Source of the DNA: Chloroflexota bacterium
GTDB lineage: Bacteria; Chloroflexota; Anaerolineae; B4-G1; SLSP01
DNA: 12,882 nucleotides
Direction of reading: 5' to 3'
NCBI GenBank assembly: GCA_022707665.1
Contig: JAKJAE010000045.1
Location: 1-12,882, forward strand
Positions 1 through 4,671 of the stretch are shown in pieces. The first letter of the stretch is position 1. Every line of letters starts with the position of its first letter. The translations under genes were made by a program, and so were the position numbers. The notes under the pieces were generated by a model. It saw only the letters and a list, made by a program, of their open reading frames with translations, was not told where the DNA came from and searched no databases.

Positions 1-337
1 CCGCTGCCCAGCCGCTCAGCTCGACGCCGCTCCCGGCGATCCCCACGCCAGCCAGGACGCCAGCCAGCGCGCCAGATATGAGCGCCTGCGCCGCTGGCAC
101 GCCTACATCGCCCGCCAGCGTTGGCGTGCGGCTTGGCGTCTCATAGTGCGCCGAGGTCCAGTCATCGAGGGTCACGCCCGCCACGGAGCGCAGCGCGTCC
201 AGGTTGGGCGTGCTGTACTGCGTGGCTTCGGTGGGCGTCTGCTCCCAGCGACGGCGAGGCCGCCCTGCGTTGGCGTCGATCACTTTCCCCAGGGCGGCCC
301 GAATCTCGTCGTACTCCCAGCTGCCGTCAGTCTTCAC
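1..337 (-). CDS. Hypothetical protein with probable membrane segment, 3' end cut by window edge
   Basis: The reading frame opens with GTG at 337 and stays open for 112 codons to the window edge. The start is chosen because GGAGG lies 6 nt upstream (CGCGGAGGCGCTTAGTG) and because it overlaps the preceding gene by 11 bp, the style of the whole operon. The visible part begins VKTDGSWEYDEIRAALGK, followed by an Arg/Thr-rich linker. Residues about 83-104 are Ala/Gly/Leu/Ile-rich (AQALISGALAGVLAGVGIAG), consistent with a membrane helix. I do not recognise the family. A soluble N-terminus before a membrane helix differs from the two membrane-anchored winged-helix proteins at 2676-3260 and 12441-12882, but a 15-bp stretch of its membrane-segment DNA recurs just upstream of the former. 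Function unknown. Confidence 0.7.
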   Translation of the reverse strand, partial: MKTDGSWEYDEIRAALGKVIDANAGRPRRRWEQTPTEATQYSTPNLDALRSVAGVTLDDWTSAHYETPSRTPTLAGDVGVPAAQALISGALAGVLAGVGIAGSGVELSGWAA

Positions 338-731
338 TAAGCGCCTCCGCGAGCGACCTCGCCAGCTCTGCGTTGTCATCGTGCTCGAAGATGTCATTCA
401 GCTTGGCGAGGATTGCGTCACGATCCAGCCCGCCGAAGGCGTCGAGCACCTGCCCCCAGGTATCCGCCCCCAGCCGGTCGATGATCTCATCGCGCGTCAT
501 TCTATTGCCCCTTGTCTTGGCGAGCGCCTGGTCGATCACCCGCTCCTGTAGGCGCAGCGCCTCGACGATCCCCTGGAAGGCTGAGCGCAGCGCCGCCGCG
601 TGCTCATAGCGGCCATCGTTGCACCCGGGCTCGAGGAACGCCTCGACCTCGATGCTTTCGCTCAATATGCAGGCGTCCGCCTCAGTGAGCGCCACCGTCA
701 CAACACCCGGCTCCCAGCTTAGAATCTCCAT
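327..731 (-). CDS. Acidic hypothetical protein (134-135 residues)
   Basis: An open frame with two consecutive ATGs at 734 and 731. AGGAGG sits 6 nt before the second ATG and only about 3 nt before the first, so 731 is preferred. The protein is acidic and mostly helical in composition: an N-terminal part (EILSWEPGVVTVALTEADA), a central helical stretch around residues 40-75 with RSAFQGIVEALRLQERVIDQAL, and a C-terminus rich in Asp/Glu (DIFEHDDNAELARSLAEALSED). No catalytic motif or membrane segment is visible and I do not recognise it. Its stop lies inside the start region of the next gene (11-bp overlap), so the two are probably translated together. It is the fourth cistron downstream of the candidate attenuator at 1945-1975. 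Confidence 0.75.
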   Translation of the reverse strand: MEILSWEPGVVTVALTEADACILSESIEVEAFLEPGCNDGRYEHAAALRSAFQGIVEALRLQERVIDQALAKTRGNRMTRDEIIDRLGADTWGQVLDAFGGLDRDAILAKLNDIFEHDDNAELARSLAEALSED

Positions 732-765
732 CATTGCCCTCCTAGTGTCTCGAATGTCGGCGCCA

Positions 766-870
766 TCATAGCACCCCTACCAGCCACACCGCGATGCTCA
801 GCCAGCCCAGGGCCCCGGCGACCAGCACCAGGGCCCACACCACGCGCATCGCCCGCGCGCGCGCGTTCAC
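766..870 (-). CDS. 34-residue single-pass membrane miniprotein
   Basis: GTG at 870 starts 34 codons ending at TGA 766. The product has a short basic N-terminus (MNARARAMRVV), then an almost unbroken hydrophobic run (WALVLVAGALGWLSIAVWL), a convincing single transmembrane helix with positive residues on the likely cytoplasmic side. The start is supported by GAGG 9 nt upstream and by a GTGA overlap with the stop of the ERF gene, a classic translational-coupling junction. The TGA in turn overlaps ATGATG of a 12-codon open frame (769-731) that runs into the start of the acidic protein gene and carries its SD. Short phage membrane peptides can be holin-like, exclusion or host-modulating proteins. 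None of these can be assigned from sequence alone. Confidence 0.62.
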   Translation of the reverse strand: MNARARAMRVVWALVLVAGALGWLSIAVWLVGVL

Positions 871-1574
871 TTCACCACCTCGACGCGGGTCGCGAGGTAC
901 TGCCAGCACCGCGCCGCCATCTCAGGCGACCAGGTGAGCCAGGGCGTCTCGATGCCGCCCAGCTTGAGCGCGTTCACCACATGCGCGCGCGCCGTATAGT
1001 GCTCCAGATTGTCGAGCACATAGTCGGAGAAGTCGAGCCAGCTATCGACCGGATAGCCGTTGCCCTCGACCACCGTCTGCGCGCCGAATAGCGCCGCGGC
1101 GCCCTCGATCTGCGGCTCAGGTTCCGGCGTGGCTGCCTGCGCGTGCTCTTGGCGTTTCTTGGTACTCTTGGCGCCAGCCGTCGCCGAGTGCCCATCATCG
1201 TCGTCGTCGGAGGCTACGCCGAGCAGCGCGGCCAGCGCGTACCGCTTGAGATAGGTCAAGGTCGAGCCGTAGGCCTGCATCTCATTCGTGCCCCGGTTGG
1301 GCGCCATCGCCTCGATGGGCGTCGAGCCCGCGAGCCATTGCCCCGAGGTGTGCATGAGTACCGTGGTCAGGCTGCCCGCGTCGAGCAGCTGCACGAATGA
1401 CAAGCCGTTGGCGGCCAGGAGCGGTCGCACGGTCGCGACCAGGTCATCGAAGGTTACATAGCTGGTGGCTTGCTGCCCCACCTGCCCACGGCCCCGCTTC
1501 GGGATTGCGGGCATGGTGGCTTGCGCCTTGCTGAGCGCGTTGGCGAGCATCTCGATCTTGTCGCTCTTGTCCAT
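867..1574 (-). CDS. erf: ERF-family single-strand DNA annealing protein
   Basis: This 235-residue protein matches the ERF superfamily (Essential Recombination Function, as in phage P22), which anneals complementary single strands and promotes recombination or genome circularisation. The signature lies at about residues 100-128: QAYGSTLTYLKRYALAALL, followed by GVASDDDDDG, the typical Gly-Ser-x2-Thr-Tyr-x-Lys-Arg-Tyr block plus acidic run. Earlier parts also fit: an N-terminal helical region (KIEMLANALSKAQATMP), and TFDDLVATVRPLLAANGLSF with the usual strand repeats after it. A Pro/Glu-rich linker (about 135-160) joins a variable C-terminus (PVDSWLDFSDYVLDNLEHY). AGGAGG lies 6 nt before the ATG and overlaps the upstream gene's stop. 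Its neighbours, small zinc and membrane proteins, fit an early phage recombination operon. Confidence 0.93.
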   Translation of the reverse strand: MDKSDKIEMLANALSKAQATMPAIPKRGRGQVGQQATSYVTFDDLVATVRPLLAANGLSFVQLLDAGSLTTVLMHTSGQWLAGSTPIEAMAPNRGTNEMQAYGSTLTYLKRYALAALLGVASDDDDDGHSATAGAKSTKKRQEHAQAATPEPEPQIEGAAALFGAQTVVEGNGYPVDSWLDFSDYVLDNLEHYTARAHVVNALKLGGIETPWLTWSPEMAARCWQYLATRVEVVK

Positions 1575-1584
1575 TGCGCGCCTC

Positions 1585-1914
1585 CTACCAGTACCCGTAG
1601 CCCGCGCTGTCGCGATCCTGCCGCGCCGCGTCGACGTAGGGCTCCTCTAGGCACTCGTTGCACACTGGCGCCCGGTAGGTGTTCAGCCCGCACGCCAAGC
1701 AGGGGGCGCTCGCGTCGTCAACCGCCTTGGCAGCCGCGCGTCCCAGCTCGCTCGTGATGGTGCCCAACACCTTCGCCGTGACGTGGTCGCCAGGCTTCAC
1801 TATCTCCGCGAGGCGGGTCGCCTCACGCTTGCGGCGCTCCTGATAGGCCATCTCACGCCACACTGCTTCCTGGTGTGACTTTGCCGCCCGCTCACTCCAT
1901 AGATACGGATCCAT
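1585..1914 (-). CDS. Small protein with CxxC-x9-CxxC zinc-binding motif
   Basis: ATG at 1914 is preferred over an in-frame ATG at 2007, because GGGAGG lies 8 nt upstream of 1914 while 2007 has no SD and would place coding sequence across a terminator-like hairpin. The 109-residue product has a charged helical N-terminus (AAKSHQEAVWREMAYQERRK), a central stretch (DHVTAKVLGTITSELGRAAA), and a Cys4 cluster: C72, C75, C85 and C88 (CLACG, then CNEC), the layout of a small zinc ribbon or treble-clef knuckle. Its stop overlaps the SD of the ERF gene, so it is probably co-translated with ERF. A DNA- or protein-binding accessory role is plausible, but the family is not recognised. Confidence 0.78.
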   Translation of the reverse strand: MDPYLWSERAAKSHQEAVWREMAYQERRKREATRLAEIVKPGDHVTAKVLGTITSELGRAAAKAVDDASAPCLACGLNTYRAPVCNECLEEPYVDAARQDRDSAGYGYW

Positions 1915-1944
1915 CGCTCTGACCTCCCTGTGAGACAATGAAAA

Positions 1945-1975
1945 CGCCCTCCCCGCCGATTTGGCTAGGAGGGCG
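1945..1975 (-). terminator. Terminator- or attenuator-like hairpin ahead of the Cys4-erf operon
   Basis: On the minus strand an 8-bp perfect stem CGCCCTCC/GGAGGGCG (arms 1968-1975 and 1945-1952) with a 15-nt loop is followed at once by TTTTC. That is the layout of an intrinsic terminator. It lies 31 nt upstream of the Cys4 gene's ATG and downstream of the HTH gene, so it could end the HTH transcript or attenuate read-through into erf. The loop contains GCC/GGC that could add a short inner stem. The U-tract is short, so efficiency is uncertain. Confidence 0.5.
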
Positions 1976-1992
1976 CTCACAGGGTGTATAAT
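1961..1992 (+). promoter_or_regulatory. Candidate plus-strand promoter for the small RNA
   Basis: TATAAT at 1987-1992 is an exact -10 hexamer on the strand opposite to all genes. The -35 is poor: the best match, TTGGCT at 1961-1966, has a 20-bp spacer. Its position just upstream of a two-hairpin RNA with a terminator is what makes it worth listing. On its own it would be weak evidence. Confidence 0.35.
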
Positions 1993-1998
1993 GGCCTG

Positions 1999-2076
1999 TA
2001 GCTCCATCCGAGGTTGCGTCTCGGCTTGGGGTTAGGTCCGCGTGGGTGTTTCCGCACCTACGCGGGCCGTCTTTTA
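1999..2076 (+). ncRNA. Candidate small RNA, about 75-80 nt, opposite to the operon
   Basis: Starting about 7 nt after the TATAAT, the plus strand holds a small stem (CCGAG 2008-2012 with CTCGG 2020-2024, 7-nt loop) and then a 14-bp stem-loop ending in a T-run (2035-2075). Two pairs of the long stem are G-U wobbles in plus-strand RNA but would be A-C mismatches in minus-strand RNA, so the fold favours a plus-strand transcript. No plus-strand gene lies upstream that would need this terminator. The RNA would be antisense to the region between the HTH gene and the Cys4 gene. No homology to a named RNA family is claimed. Confidence 0.42.
2035..2075 (+). terminator. Strong plus-strand intrinsic terminator
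   Basis: Arms 2035-2048 and 2055-2068 form a 14-bp stem (GGTCCGCGTGGGTG against CACCTACGCGGGCC, with two G-U pairs) and a TTTCCG loop. GTCTTTTA follows. On the minus strand the same hairpin has two mismatches and no U-tract, so it is oriented for plus-strand transcription. Confidence 0.68.
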
Positions 2077-2086
2077 TAGGGCGTTG

Positions 2087-2281
2087 TTAGGGTCCCTGGC
2101 GTGCCTGGCGTGATGCCATCCAGGCGTCGCCATCCTCGCGCGCGATCAACCAGACAGATTCCATCTTCATCGCTGGTATCTTGCCCTGCCTGCATAGGCG
2201 CGATATGTAGACTACACTCACGCCAGAAGCGCGGGCCAGGCTCGATGCGGTGTATGGTGTCTGCTTCGGTTGTTCGCTCAT
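2087..2281 (-). CDS. Excisionase/MerR-type small helix-turn-helix protein (leaderless)
   Basis: The 64-residue product from ATG 2281 carries an almost complete excisionase-family HTH domain: YTASSLARASGVSVVYISRL, then CRQGKIPAMKMESVWLIARE and DGDAWMASR. This follows the HTH_17 pattern of T-x2-x2-A-x3-GVS, helix, G-x-IPA, W-x-I and a Trp-containing final helix. Such proteins are recombination directionality factors or small transcription regulators. An in-frame ATG at 2320 is rejected because it would include the -35 and -10 boxes of a consensus promoter whose predicted start falls at the A of ATG 2281, with no SD in between. It sits about 9 kb from the integrase. A regulatory role instead of excision is equally possible. 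Confidence 0.82.
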   Translation of the reverse strand: MSEQPKQTPYTASSLARASGVSVVYISRLCRQGKIPAMKMESVWLIAREDGDAWMASRQARQGP

Positions 2282-2287
2282 ATCCCC

Positions 2288-2316
2288 ATTATAGTTCATA
2301 ATCCTTAACTTGTCAA
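2288..2316 (-). promoter_or_regulatory. Consensus sigma-70-type promoter of the HTH gene
   Basis: On the minus strand TTGACA (2316-2311), a 17-bp spacer and TATAAT (2293-2288) match the vegetative consensus in all 12 positions with optimal spacing. The A of ATG 2281 lies 7 nt beyond the -10, where transcription usually begins, so the mRNA would have essentially no 5' leader. Confidence 0.88.
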
Positions 2317-2401
2317 GCACCAGTTACCGCAGGGTGGGGAGCGGGGCGGCTTGTCGGACCTGTGGCCTATCCCCGGGCGGGTGGGGTGACATTGCAAACG
2401 G

Positions 2402-2664
2402 GCGTTTCTGAGCGTGGGCGTGTCAGGGTCATGTCAGGTTTTGGGCGGTTGTTGCTGCTCGAATCATCACAGAATCGGCACTCTACCGCGATAACCTCGC
2501 CAGGAGGCCCGCCATGCCACCCAGGAGGGGGCAGGAGCGTTTCTGAGCGCGCGTGCGTCGTCTTTTCCTTTGGCGTGGCGTAGCGTGGTTCTGTAGGGCG
2601 TTCTGTGGGCCGTAGTGTTCGCGTTGGCGCGATCCTGGCGCATTGGCGTTCTGTGGCGATTCTG
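2402..2664. repeat. Repeat-rich gene-free region with a recurring CGTTCTG/CGTTTCTG motif
   Basis: Between the HTH promoter and the 194-residue gene, about 360 bp holds no convincing gene but several short related repeats. GCGTTTCTGAGCG occurs at 2402-2414 and 2537-2549. GGCGTTCTGTGG occurs at 2597-2608 and 2645-2656. A variant, GTGGTTCTGTAG, at 2585-2596 directly abuts one copy, giving a 12-bp tandem. GCGATTCTG (2656-2664) overlaps the last copy by one base. The motif resembles iterons or multiple binding sites, and the HTH protein next door is a candidate ligand. AAACGGGCGTTT (2396-2407) is a small palindrome at the left side. Confidence 0.5.
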
Positions 2665-2675
2665 GCGCCAGCATA

Positions 2676-3260
2676 CTACAGCACCAGGTCGCCCTCGCGA
2701 ATCGCGGCCAGCATCGCGCGCCCGCGAGGTGTGAGCACCGGCGATTGCCGCCCGGTGGGCCGCTCGAAGTAGCCCGCCTCGACAAGGGCAGCGCGCAGGG
2801 CGTCGTACTGGTTGCGCGATAGGCCACCGGCGACCACCAGCCCGGGCCGCGCCAACGGGCGGTCAGTCGTGAGCGCGCGCTCGGCGATCGTCTCAAGCGT
2901 GGTTTGCATCGTCGTGGGCGCGATGCCCTCGACGTGGGGCGGGCCGCTGGGTGCGGAGCCCATCGCGATCACCGCCTCACCGGGCGGCGCCGTCAAGGCC
3001 TCGGCAGGGGCGCGCCCTTCCTTGACCAGGATCGCAAGCAGGCGCCGCCATTCGCGTTCGTAGTCTGCGACGCGCCGCATCGCCAGCTCAAGCTCGGCGT
3101 CGTGGCCGCGGATGGCGAGGGCGTTCGTCTCTGTTGCCGCGTCGCGTTGCGCTTCGGCGCTGGCTGCCCGGCGCTCAGCTTGCACCCATCGACGCACGGC
3201 CACGATGGCGACGCCTATCCCCGCAAGCGCCAGGACGGCGCCAACGATCACATACCACAT
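2676..3260 (-). CDS. Membrane-anchored coiled-coil protein with C-terminal winged-helix-like domain
   Basis: ATG 3260 is preferred (GGAGG 6 nt upstream) over an upstream alternative at 3281. The 194-residue protein starts with a transmembrane helix (WYVIVGAVLALAGIGVAIVA, residues 2-21), then a basic/charged heptad-like stretch (about 24-80, probably coiled coil), a Pro/Gly-rich linker (about 85-115) and a compact C-terminal domain (about 118-190). That domain contains GGLSRNQYDALRAALVEAGY and VLTPRGRAMLAAI and resembles a winged helix. The same pattern recurs in the right-end protein (GGPFSRSEYDALLAAMLKAG, then VELTPMGRATLRKL), so the two are paralogues with different N-termini. The topology suggests a DNA-binding domain held at the membrane. 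The gene is flanked by identical CTGGCGCCAG palindromes (2662-2671 and 3282-3291). Exact role unknown. Confidence 0.83.
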   Translation of the reverse strand: MWYVIVGAVLALAGIGVAIVAVRRWVQAERRAASAEAQRDAATETNALAIRGHDAELELAMRRVADYEREWRRLLAILVKEGRAPAEALTAPPGEAVIAMGSAPSGPPHVEGIAPTTMQTTLETIAERALTTDRPLARPGLVVAGGLSRNQYDALRAALVEAGYFERPTGRQSPVLTPRGRAMLAAIREGDLVL

Positions 3261-3347
3261 GCCCCACCTCCAGGCCGCCAACTGGCGCCAGGAGCGCGCC
3301 AGATATGCGCCCTATGGTATGCACCGCCGGTGGGGCGTCAAGCTGCG

Positions 3348-3371
3348 AGCACTGAACACGCAGCACTGAAC
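3348..3371. repeat. Direct repeat AGCACTGAAC x2
   Basis: AGCACTGAAC occurs at 3348-3357 and 3362-3371 with a 14-bp period, in the gap upstream of the 194-residue gene. It is too short to assign a role, though it adds to the repeat content next to the inverted repeat at 3381-3424. Confidence 0.4.
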
Positions 3372-3380
3372 GCGGGTGGC

Positions 3381-3424
3381 GCGCCTGGACTGCCTATAGT
3401 GACAGTTTCAGGCAGTCCAGGCGC
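3381..3424. repeat. Perfect 15-bp inverted repeat downstream of the 60-residue gene
   Basis: Arms GCGCCTGGACTGCCT (3381-3395) and AGGCAGTCCAGGCGC (3410-3424) are perfect complements separated by 14 nt. The structure starts 10 nt after the stop of the 60-residue gene and lies between that gene and the next one. It lacks a U-tract on either strand, so it is not a standard intrinsic terminator. It may be an mRNA 3'-end stabiliser, a protein binding site or a recombination site. Confidence 0.65.
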
Positions 3425-3433
3425 ACGGCGTAG

Positions 3434-3616
3434 TCATCGCGGATATTCGAGCAGCGCCTCGAGGTGTGCCTCGAGCGTGTTGTCGCGGGCGCGATCCGTA
3501 GCCCACGCGCGCCAGCGGTTAGCCCGCGCCTCGATGCGCCGCTCGCGTGTTTCGCGCATGAGCGTGTGCCACGGCTCATAATCGACAAAGTATGACCATC
3601 GGTTAGCGTTGCTCAT
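3434..3616 (-). CDS. Small Arg/Trp-rich hypothetical protein
   Basis: A 60-residue product beginning MSNANRWSYFVDYEPWHTLM, then a strongly basic, probably helical part (ETRERRIEARANRWRAWATD) and a Leu/Glu-rich end (LEAHLEALLEYPR). AAGGAG lies 7 nt upstream of the ATG. The start overlaps the end of a 52-codon frame by 14 bp. Basic helix plus aromatic residues would fit nucleic-acid or protein contact, but nothing recognisable is present. It is the last gene of the long operon before the 15-bp inverted repeat. Confidence 0.68.
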   Translation of the reverse strand: MSNANRWSYFVDYEPWHTLMRETRERRIEARANRWRAWATDRARDNTLEAHLEALLEYPR

Positions 3617-3761
3617 TCTTTAGCTCCTTTTCATTCTTTCCATCGACATACCGAATCCGCCAGATGTCCACACTGTCTTGCTCGTCGATCACATTAGGGG
3701 GCCGGTGGCAGACGTCCGGCCCCCAATCGGCGGGACGGAGGAGAGGAGCCGCCCCGCCCAC
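3603..3761 (-). CDS. Possible 52-residue hypothetical protein
   Basis: An open frame from GTG 3761 to TAA 3603. The predicted sequence reads like protein (RPADWGPDVCHRPPNVIDEQ, then SVDIWRIRYVDGKNEKELKN), third codon positions are mostly G/C, and its end overlaps the next gene by 14 bp while carrying that gene's SD. Against it, the best start has only a distant AAGGA (15 nt), and a 9-bp GC-rich hairpin (3697-3724) lies inside the frame. A shorter start at an internal GTG is possible. Treat as probable rather than certain. Confidence 0.45.
   Translation of the reverse strand: MGGAAPLLRPADWGPDVCHRPPNVIDEQDSVDIWRIRYVDGKNEKELKNEQR
3697..3758. repeat. Two consecutive GC-rich hairpins after the 228-residue gene
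   Basis: Hairpin one pairs GGGGGCCGG (3697-3705) with CCGGCCCCC (3716-3724), a perfect 9-bp stem with a 10-nt loop. Hairpin two pairs GGCGGGACGG (3729-3738) with CCGCCCCGCC (3749-3758), one mismatch. Neither has a T-run. They start about 11 nt after the 228-residue gene and overlap the possible 52-residue frame. They could slow transcription or shield the upstream mRNA. Confidence 0.45.
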
Positions 3762-3768
3762 GCAATCG

Positions 3769-4455
3769 CTAGTGGGTCCTTATGCCGTACTTGGCAGCCA
3801 CAGCTTCGCGCGTCAAGTCGGGGTTGCGGCGCTTGAGTTCGGAGTCTAGCCGGTCGAGCCGCTTGGCCTCAGCCTTCAGCTTGGGCGATATCTTGTCGCC
3901 GGTGAGGGCCTGCATCTCGGCAAGGAGCATATGCAGGTCGGGCGAGAAGTTGCCTGCCTTGGCCTGTTCGGCTATCGCGTCGTGTATCCGCTGTTCGCCA
4001 TAGCGACGCCATAAAAACGCGCCCACCACGTCCTTGCTATCCAAGGCCAGGCGGTACCGCTTCGGTATCTCGGTCATGGGTATCCTGGCTACATCCTCCT
4101 CCACGAACGGGCGCCGGTGATCGGCCTCGCGCCATTGCTCGACGCCCTGGGGGCCATCGCCCAGGAGGGCGGCATAGATCGCTGCTTCGTGGGCTTCCTC
4201 CTCAGCCGTTAGGGCGGCGACGGCCTCCCGGTATAGCTTGCGCTTGGTTGTCGTGAGTTCGGCCTCGATCTTGGCCCGCTTCGCGTCGGCTGCGGCCCGC
4301 TCGGCCTGCTCGTACTCTCGCGCCGCATCGCCCTTCCAAGTCGGTAGCACGCTGGTTAGCACGTGCTGGAGGTCCCGGTCTACCTTGTCGTGTTGTGCCT
4401 GGGCCTCAGCCTGAGCCGCGTCCATCTGTTCTACAATCGTCTCTGTGCTACTCAT
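3769..4455 (-). CDS. Hypothetical coiled-coil-rich protein (228 residues)
   Basis: ATG 4455 has GAGGAG 7 nt upstream and overlaps the stop of the preceding gene by 8 bp, so upstream in-frame starts are rejected. Residues 1-95 are Ala/Glu/Lys/Gln-rich (MDAAQAEAQAQHDKVDRDLQ, AEAELTTTKRK-like stretches) and probably form long helices or a coiled coil. A middle part holds RRPFVEEDVARIPMTEIPKR and VVGAFLWRRYGEQRIHDAI. The C-terminus (DSELKRRNPDLTREAVAAKY) resembles a short HTH-like helix pair. No catalytic motif, signal peptide or membrane helix is visible. A structural, scaffold-like or DNA-associated role is possible, but I do not recognise the family. Confidence 0.75.
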   Translation of the reverse strand: MSSTETIVEQMDAAQAEAQAQHDKVDRDLQHVLTSVLPTWKGDAAREYEQAERAAADAKRAKIEAELTTTKRKLYREAVAALTAEEEAHEAAIYAALLGDGPQGVEQWREADHRRPFVEEDVARIPMTEIPKRYRLALDSKDVVGAFLWRRYGEQRIHDAIAEQAKAGNFSPDLHMLLAEMQALTGDKISPKLKAEAKRLDRLDSELKRRNPDLTREAVAAKYGIRTH

Positions 4456-4645
4456 CGGTATTCTCCTCATCGTCTGGATTGCCGTCTTGTAATTCGCCAT
4501 CGTCAGCGATTGGCAGATCGGTGAGCGCGATGCGCTCCACGACCTTCATGCTTGCCTGCCGGAGGAGCTGCTCAGCCGCAGTCTCCCGCGCTGCCACCGC
4601 CGCCATTGCCGCCTTCACAATCGAAGCCACCGTGTCCTGTGTCAT
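4448..4645 (-). CDS. Small acidic helical protein (65 residues)
   Basis: The product starts MTQDTVASIVKAAMAAVAAR, continues with a helical RETAAEQLLRQASMKVVERI segment and ends in a strongly acidic tail (DGNPDDEENTDE). The start at 4645 has GGAGG 7 nt upstream. An alternative ATG at 4675 overlaps the stop of the previous gene as ATGA, and would add 10 residues. Acidic-tailed small phage proteins can be DNA mimics or assembly partners, but there is no specific evidence here. It overlaps the next gene by 8 bp. Confidence 0.65.
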   Translation of the reverse strand: MTQDTVASIVKAAMAAVAARETAAEQLLRQASMKVVERIALTDLPIADDGELQDGNPDDEENTDE

Positions 4646-4671
4646 TCCTCTCCCTCCTGTTGGTTGTCCTG

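Noticed and set aside
1585..2007. Longer version of the Cys4 protein starting at ATG 2007
   Set aside because: No SD at 2007 and the extra codons cross the terminator-like hairpin; ATG 1914 has a good SD.
1993..2040. tRNA-like start (GGCCTGTAGCTC) in the candidate small RNA
   Set aside because: There is no proper anticodon arm, no GGTTCRA T-loop and no acceptor pairing; the long stem with T-run fits a terminator.
2514..2546. Plus-strand 10-codon frame preceded by AGGAGG at 6 nt
   Set aside because: Too short, Arg/Pro-rich and overlaps the repeat region; no plus-strand promoter of quality nearby.
2402..2664. CRISPR array
   Set aside because: Repeats are 12-13 bp, irregularly spaced and degenerate, without uniform spacers or nearby cas genes.
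3390..3409. T7-like promoter core TCACTATAGG on the minus strand in the loop of the 15-bp inverted repeat
   Set aside because: The upstream recognition part of a T7-type promoter does not match, no single-subunit RNA polymerase gene is seen, and a 10-base match by chance is plausible.
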